Source of the DNA: CAWANF01 sp963783355 | Lineage (GTDB): Bacteria > Bacteroidota > Rhodothermia > Balneolales > DATFMH01 | Direction: 5' to 3' | NCBI GenBank assembly: GCA_963783355.1 | Contig: CAWANF010000005.1 | Location: 124,001-188,000 of the forward strand | Length of the DNA stretch: 64,000 nt | Part shown: positions 60,171-64,000 of the stretch, piece after piece | Layout of the letters: the number at the start of each line of letters is the position of its first letter | How positions within the stretch are numbered: position 1 is the first letter of the stretch | Made by a program: the position numbers and the translations under genes | The notes under the pieces: generated by a model | The model's input: the letters and a program-made list of their open reading frames with translations, nothing else | The model's database searches: none | Told to the model about the DNA's origin: nothing

Positions 60171-60976
60171 CACCCAAACATTCCTATATTCCCTTATGTT
60201 AATATGCTCCAAAAGTGCTTAATATTCGTATAAATAAGGTTTGATTTGTTACTATGATTGGATTATTTAAATATTAACATTATACCGTTAGATGACTGGA
60301 GGGAAATGAAACGAATTCTGGGATTGAGTTTAATAATTACTATGGCACTTGTTGCCTGCGATTTAAGCGGTTTAGGGGATTCAGGCCCACTTCCATCGCC
60401 TCAAATAAATATTTTAAGTATTAAAGTACGTCCGGATACTGTGGCTACCGGGGATACCGCTTCCTTTACCTGTGTATTTGTTGATAGCTCTCTGACGAAT
60501 TTGAAATTCTTTTGGTATATCCACAACGGAACCGCTATCGGAGGCAAGGATACGACGTATGCAGGAAACATAGTTTATTTGACGCTCCAAAACCATATTC
60601 GATGGAAAGCACCGTCTCAGCCTGGCACCTATAATTTTGAGGTTGATGAAGATAATGGTTCAAATTACAACAGTGGTGTGGGAATGAGTTTTAGCATTCA
60701 AGTTAAATAAAATCAAAAACTAGTGTAAATAGAGGGGTATAACATGCTTGGTAAGTCAAGGACAGCCCTTGTTGTAGGAATTGCTGTGTGGCTAATCCCG
60801 TGTGTGGTAATGGGACAAAATTTGGGTAATTTACCCACAGCAACTATAAATAGACGGTTTTACACCGATGTCTTTTTCCAAAATAAACCCGACTCCGGAA
60901 TTTATCCGACCAAACATCCGGGATTAACTATCAATGGGTTCAACAACGGGGGTGATAACAGTCATGGATATGGGCC
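60171..60976 (+). repeat. Tandem-duplicated module, copy 1
   Basis: Matches 61053-61858 at an offset of 882-884 bases, including upstream region, both genes and ribosome sites. Homology stops at GGATATGGG in the second gene of each copy. Confidence 0.88.
60306..60710 (+). CDS. Small Ig-like lipoprotein, module copy 1
   Basis: 134 residues from the ATG at 60306, preferred over the in-frame start at 60258 because GGAGGG lies at the right distance and the signal peptide begins MKRILGLSLII. Lipobox LVAC. The body is one Ig/PKD-like beta-sandwich (RPDTVATGDTASFTCVF ... FFWYIHNG ... RWKAPSQPGTYNFEVDEDNG). It is about 80% identical to the protein at 61188. A surface or periplasmic lipoprotein of unknown partner. 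The next gene starts 33 bases on. Confidence 0.78.
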   Translation: MKRILGLSLIITMALVACDLSGLGDSGPLPSPQINILSIKVRPDTVATGDTASFTCVFVDSSLTNLKFFWYIHNGTAIGGKDTTYAGNIVYLTLQNHIRWKAPSQPGTYNFEVDEDNGSNYNSGVGMSFSIQVK

Positions 60977-60998
60977 GGTCAAAACCTGGCAGGTTTGA
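60744..60998 (+). CDS. Short secreted protein (stub), module copy 1
   Basis: 84 residues with a GAGGGG ribosome site and signal peptide (TALVVGIAVWLIPCVVMGQ). The mature part NLPTATINRRFYTDVFFQNK ... HPGLTINGFNNGG is shared with the protein at 61628 and weakly with that at 62613. The frame ends inside a palindrome (AAACCTGGCAGGTTT). The C-terminus looks cut: this may be the N-terminal stub of a longer ancestor. Confidence 0.6.
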   Translation: MLGKSRTALVVGIAVWLIPCVVMGQNLGNLPTATINRRFYTDVFFQNKPDSGIYPTKHPGLTINGFNNGGDNSHGYGPVKTWQV

Positions 60999-61048
60999 TC
61001 TGTTTATAACATGGCACCTGCTGAGGAATGAAGAAACCTGCCATGTTT
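60982..61048 (+). repeat. Small palindromic element (AAACCTG family)
   Basis: AAACCT-GGC-AGGTTT at 60982-60996 and its near-complement AAACCTGCCATGTTT at 61034-61048 flank 37 bases. It lies exactly where homology to the second module copy ends and supplies the stop codon of the stub gene. Confidence 0.55.
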
Positions 61049-61052
61049 AAAT

Positions 61053-61858
61053 CCTCCAAACATTCCCATATTCCCTTATATTAATATGCTCCAAAAGTGC
61101 TTAATATTCGTGTAATTAAGGCTTGATTTTTTATAATGATTGCATTATTTAAACATTAACATTATACCGTTAGACGACTGGAGGGGAATGAAACGAATTC
61201 TGGGATTGAGTTTAATAATTACTATGGTACTCGTTGCCTGCGATTTAAGCGGCCTGGGGGATTCAGGGGCGCCTAATCCGCCTCAAATAAGAATACTAAG
61301 TATCAAAGTACGCCCGGATACCGTGGCTCCCGGGGATACCGCCTCGTTTACCTGTGTGTTTGTAGACAGTTCCCTGACGAATTTGAAATTCTTCTGGTAC
61401 ATTCCTAAAGGAACCGCCATCGGTGGCAAGGATACAACATATGCGGGTAGCATGGTTTATCTGACACTCAAAAACCATATTCGATGGAAAGCACCAACTC
61501 AGCTTGGCTTTTATGGTTTCTCGGTTACGGAAGATAATGGTTCAGAAAACTCCGGTCCGGCAAGTATGGGATTCAGTTTTTCAGTAAAATAAAATTAAAA
61601 TAGTTCAATATAAAAGAGGGGTATAACATGCCTGGAAAATCAAGGATAGCCTTTGTTGTAGGGATTGCTATGTGGTTCATCCCATGTACGGCATTTGGAC
61701 AAAGTTTGGATAATTTACCCACGGCAACTATAAACAGACGGTTTTATACCGATGTCTTTTTTCAAAATAAACCCGACTCCGGAATTTATCCAACCAAACA
61801 TCCGGGGTTAACCGTCAATGGGTTCAATAACGGAGGATATAACAGCCATGGATATGGG
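61053..61858 (+). repeat. Tandem-duplicated module, copy 2
   Basis: Partner of 60171-60976, same orientation. Confidence 0.88.
61188..61592 (+). CDS. Small Ig-like lipoprotein, module copy 2
   Basis: 134 residues from the ATG at 61188 (GGAGGGG site). Lipobox LVAC, same Ig/PKD-like fold as 60306 (RPDTVAPGDTASFTCVF, RWKAPTQLGFYGFSVTEDNG). Differences cluster at the C-terminus and just after the lipid anchor. Same relation to the following short secreted protein, 35 bases away. Confidence 0.78.
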   Translation: MKRILGLSLIITMVLVACDLSGLGDSGAPNPPQIRILSIKVRPDTVAPGDTASFTCVFVDSSLTNLKFFWYIPKGTAIGGKDTTYAGSMVYLTLKNHIRWKAPTQLGFYGFSVTEDNGSENSGPASMGFSFSVK

Positions 61859-61987
61859 TTAAAACAGATTTTGGATCGGGTCCTCCTCGTTCCCAAAATC
61901 TCTTTGGGAGCGCCCCACGGGAAGCTCTGCTTCCATAACAAAACAGGAGGGAATATTCGAAGTTTTTACCATATAAGTTCAAAATAA
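61628..61987 (+). CDS. Short secreted protein (stub), module copy 2, ending in repeat DNA
   Basis: 119 residues. Signal peptide (IAFVVGIAMWFIPCTAFGQ), then the shared NLPTATINRRFYTDVFFQNK region. After about residue 78 the frame runs into the CTCGTTCCC repeat element (61886 on), so the last 33 residues are encoded by repeat DNA (LLVPKISLGAPHGKLCFHNK). Either the insertion truncated a longer gene or the repeat became part of it. Confidence 0.6.
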   Translation: MPGKSRIAFVVGIAMWFIPCTAFGQSLDNLPTATINRRFYTDVFFQNKPDSGIYPTKHPGLTVNGFNNGGYNSHGYGLKQILDRVLLVPKISLGAPHGKLCFHNKTGGNIRSFYHISSK

Positions 61988-62045
61988 TAGATCAATGAAA
62001 CAGAGTTTCAAGGCCGGTATTCCCAACGAGACGTTGGGAACGAGT
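61886..62045 (+). repeat. CTCGTTCCC repeat element, copy 2
   Basis: 160 bp with inverted ends CTCGTTCCCAA ... GTTGGGAACGAG and internal palindromes GAAGCTCTGCTTC and GAAACAGAGTTTC. No coding capacity of its own beyond the tail it lends to the gene at 61628. Confidence 0.85.
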
Positions 62046-62170
62046 GGAATAAGATTTTAACTAACAAAAATAAATGACTAAATATAGACATAACGTTACA
62101 CCGTTATGTCTAATCGATTATAGAACCATAAACTAAATATGTTTGTGAAAAGACATTGTATCAATTTATC

Positions 62171-62571
62171 ATGAAAATGAAATTTATTCTCGTATTTGTA
62201 ATTGTTACAACTTCTCTAATACTAACAAGTTGTTATTTCAATTCACCTGGGGGGGGTGTAAAGGTGTCGTAAAAGTAGTGAATCCTATTCCTGACACAAC
62301 CATGGTCGTGGGGCAAACCATTAAAATTGATTTAACTGCTAATCCTGTTGTATTTCAACAAACTTCTGATAATGGTGGTATTACATATAATGTTTTAAAC
62401 CAAAATGATTCTATAGTTTTACCATCATTAGGGACTAAAACTAACAATATTTTAATATTACAGGCTAGAGGTATTGGTATTGATACTTTAATAATTCAAG
62501 CTAAAGATGTTTGTGACTCTTTTGCCAAAACAACCTTTGTTGTGACTGTTAAAGATTCATCAAGTCATTAG
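62171..62571 (+). pseudogene. Lipoprotein with cadherin-like domain, off-frame at a G8 tract
   Basis: The ATG at 62171 opens a signal peptide with lipobox ILTSC, then NSPGG and stops soon after. Past eight consecutive G (62249-62256) the other frame encodes a dystroglycan/cadherin-like domain (VNPIPDTTMVVGQTIKIDL ... KTTFVVTVKDSSSH) to 62571. Adding one G (or losing two) restores one lipoprotein of about 134 residues. This is the divergent third module copy. The G-run could be a phase-variable switch or a sequencing error. Confidence 0.7.
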
Positions 62572-62612
62572 GCATAATTTTTACTTGAAAACTAAAATTA
62601 TCGGAGGGTATA

Positions 62613-62930
62613 ATGAATAATATATTCAAGGGTATTGTTGTGGTCTTTTTTATGTCTATTCTGCCATTGAAAAGCAAAGCCCAAATTAATTGGAACATGC
62701 CACCAAATGTTCATAATGAACGTTATATTGGAGATTCATATGCTACTAAACGTCCGGCTCTCACATTTAATGGATTTACAGGTGAAGATGCGAGTAAAGG
62801 TTATAGCTTACAAAAGATTTCGTCTCCTCGTTCCCAAAGTCTCTTTGGGAACGCAAAACCGGAAGCTCTGCTTCAACAACTAAGCCGGACGGAATATTCG
62901 AAAAAAAGGTTCAGATTGTTAGATCAATGA
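62613..62930 (+). CDS. Short secreted protein (stub), module copy 3, ending in repeat DNA
   Basis: 105 residues with ribosome site CGGAGGG and signal peptide (GIVVVFFMSILPLKSKAQ). The mature part (NWNMPPNVHNERYIGDSYAT ... RPALTFNGFTGEDASKGYSL) aligns with the stubs at 60744 and 61628. From about residue 72 the frame is inside repeat copy 3 (62827 on). This is the third homologue ending at the same point. Confidence 0.6.
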   Translation: MNNIFKGIVVVFFMSILPLKSKAQINWNMPPNVHNERYIGDSYATKRPALTFNGFTGEDASKGYSLQKISSPRSQSLFGNAKPEALLQQLSRTEYSKKRFRLLDQ

Positions 62931-62976
62931 AACAGAGTTTCAAAGCCGGCATTCCCAACGGGACGTCGGGAACGAG
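62827..62976 (+). repeat. CTCGTTCCC repeat element, copy 3
   Basis: 150 bp. CTCGTTCCC at the left, GGGAACGAG at the right, with CTTTGGGAACG, GAAGCTCTGCTTC and GAAACAGAGTTTC inside. Closest to copy 2. Confidence 0.85.
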
Positions 62977-63112
62977 AGGTAAGTAAAATAACTTTCTCTA
63001 ATTATATATTTTTTAATGATTTCTATTTACAATAACCGAGCCAGTAATTATACTTAAGTATACAGACAGTACCCGAACGCATCTACAATCGTAAATTAGA
63101 AAAACGATTATT

Positions 63113-63404
63113 GTGAATAATAAACCCATTAACCTCCTGTTGCCCGCTATTTCAGTAATGTATAAGACGGTTGGAATACTATTTATACTTACAATAGCCG
63201 GGATTATTTACTGGCATTTTTTCAATCCGGGATTCAGTATTTATTCATTTCCTGAAATGGGGCATTCTCATCTCGGCTTTCATAATCAGTTCTCTTACGG
63301 TGCTTATTTTATACCGTAATAAATGGTCTGAAAGTAACGAGAAGGATTCCAGTACCCTGTCTCGAAGAAGTTTACAAGAATCCGATTGTATTCAGGAGTC
63401 CTGA
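63113..63404 (+). pseudogene. Small two-helix membrane protein, frameshifted
   Basis: GTG start gives VGILFILTIAGIIYWHFFNP, then goes out of frame near GGGG at 63259. The second frame reads ILISAFIISSLTVLILYRNK and a polar tail ending IQES at 63404, one base from the stop of the convergent gene. Joined, it is a roughly 96-residue protein with two membrane helices. Unknown function. Alternatively two chance frames, but the second helix and tail look coding. Confidence 0.45.
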
Positions 63405-63405
63405 T

Positions 63406-64000
63406 TTATTTAACAGAAACGGCCAACGTTTTAAAATAGCTGTATAATTTTTGTACAAAATGAACAAATGGCAGGATCATTAACGAAAATGACAGAATAA
63501 TAATCAGCAGAATATTACATTCCAGTTCCCGAAGTAATACGGCCAGTAAAATGATGATTATATTAGCAGCCCAAAGTAGCATCGCAGCCCCTCTATGAGT
63601 GAGCCCAAGATTTAATAACCGGTGATGAATGTGATTACAATCGGCCCCAAACGGTGGGTTTCTCTGAATTGTTCGAATAGTAAACACCCGCATTGTATCA
63701 AATAACGGGATAACCAGGAATGCAAAAGCTACCACTGGCGCCGATGGAATCCGCCAAGCCGTATTACTGATTGTCAAATTCAGATCGATAAAATGGATGA
63801 CCAGATATGAGAGTATAAATCCAACCACCATCGAACCCGTATCCCCCATAAATATCTTAGCCGGTGAAAAATTGAAAGCCAGAAAACCAGCAAGCGAACC
63901 AGCTAAAACGAAAGACAAAACAGCCAGCGAAATGTGATCAACACCCCAAAACCAGATCCCGAAACTGACAGAACTGATAATACCTATCCCTCCCGCAAGT
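63406..64000 (-). CDS. WecA/MraY-type UDP-sugar phosphotransferase (C-terminal part)
   Basis: The frame is open to the window edge, so the N-terminus is missing; about 198 residues are seen, with six or so membrane helices. NFSPAKIFMGDTGSMVVGFI matches the catalytic MGDTGS loop, and ADCNHIHHRLL the HIHHRL loop of WecA-type enzymes, which transfer a sugar phosphate (often GlcNAc-1-P) to undecaprenyl phosphate. It should start a surface polysaccharide or teichoic-acid-like chain. The HIHHRL loop favours the WecA/TagO subgroup rather than MraY. Confidence 0.9.
   Translation of the reverse strand, partial: LAGGIGIISSVSFGIWFWGVDHISLAVLSFVLAGSLAGFLAFNFSPAKIFMGDTGSMVVGFILSYLVIHFIDLNLTISNTAWRIPSAPVVAFAFLVIPLFDTMRVFTIRTIQRNPPFGADCNHIHHRLLNLGLTHRGAAMLLWAANIIIILLAVLLRELECNILLIIILSFSLMILPFVHFVQKLYSYFKTLAVSVK

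Noticed and set aside
61886..62976. CTCGTTCCC elements as rho-independent terminators
   Set aside because: They have hairpins but no T-run after the stem, and their length and multiple internal palindromes fit a repeat family better.

Overview
The window most likely comes from a Gram-negative bacterium of the FCB group (Bacteroidota / Ignavibacteriota / Rhodothermia-like). Four large secreted proteins carry the type IX secretion (T9SS) C-terminal sorting domain, of the 'NYPNPFNPTT ... YNILGQ' kind. A PorZ-like T9SS component, a DUF5686 outer-membrane barrel protein, a YpdA-type reductase, BACON domains and a lipoprotein OmpA are also present. Promoters that match the E. coli-type consensus (TTGACA-17-TATAAT) and strong GGAGG-like ribosome binding sites argue against Bacteroidia proper. 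The exact phylum is inference.

Region 1 (1-23 kb) is ordinary chromosome with intact genes. In order it holds a DUF4350-MoxR-DUF58 operon, an APC permease, a Ppx/GppA-HD phosphatase, a T9SS-exported subtilase, a small membrane protein, a hotdog thioesterase, a GNAT-nitrilase fusion with an alpha/beta hydrolase, and a YpdA-like reductase. Then come the SRP RNA with its own promoter, a radical SAM protein, tRNA-Ala(GGC) beside a duplicated tRNA 3' half, an OmpA/TSP3 lipoprotein, a PorZ-like propeller, a DUF5686 protein and tRNA-Arg(CCT).

Region 2 (about 23.16-42.67 kb) looks like a genomic island integrated at the 3' end of tRNA-Arg: the last bases of the tRNA recur as a 14-bp direct repeat 19.5 kb away. 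It contains an AbiE-type toxin-antitoxin pair, a truncated type I restriction HsdR gene, and a long series of minus-strand genes. In transcription order these are a divergent sigma-factor-like protein, a zinc-finger (zf-HC2-like) protein, a decayed Lon-like (S16) protease gene, a membrane-anchored FG-GAP-like protein, and three giant T9SS-sorted proteins: a nine-BACON protein, an Ig-like protein with a fresh internal duplication, and an HExxH metalloprotease. The three giants share modules. I saw no integrase. This set is the best candidate in the window for an undescribed system.

Region 3 (43-50 kb) holds a small BamE-like lipoprotein, a pectin methylesterase and the decayed remains of carbohydrate genes, including a GH3 beta-glycosidase with a PA14 insert broken by three frameshifts. 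A glycerophosphodiester phosphodiesterase follows.

Region 4 (50-59.7 kb) is a signalling block: two paralogous multi-PAS HisKA_2-type sensor kinases and a stand-alone receiver, followed by a YncE-like propeller/phosphoesterase gene split by a single-base frameshift.

Region 5 (59.7-63 kb) is repeat-rich. A lipoprotein plus short secreted protein module is tandemly duplicated, with a divergent third copy whose lipoprotein gene is out of frame at a G8 tract. Three copies of a roughly 150-bp inverted-repeat element and one other small palindromic element lie there, some of them forming the 3' ends of the short ORFs. The window closes with a frameshifted small membrane protein and the C-terminal part of a WecA/MraY-type glycosyltransferase. 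Many single-base frameshifts lie between 33 and 63.4 kb; these may be real decay or homopolymer errors.
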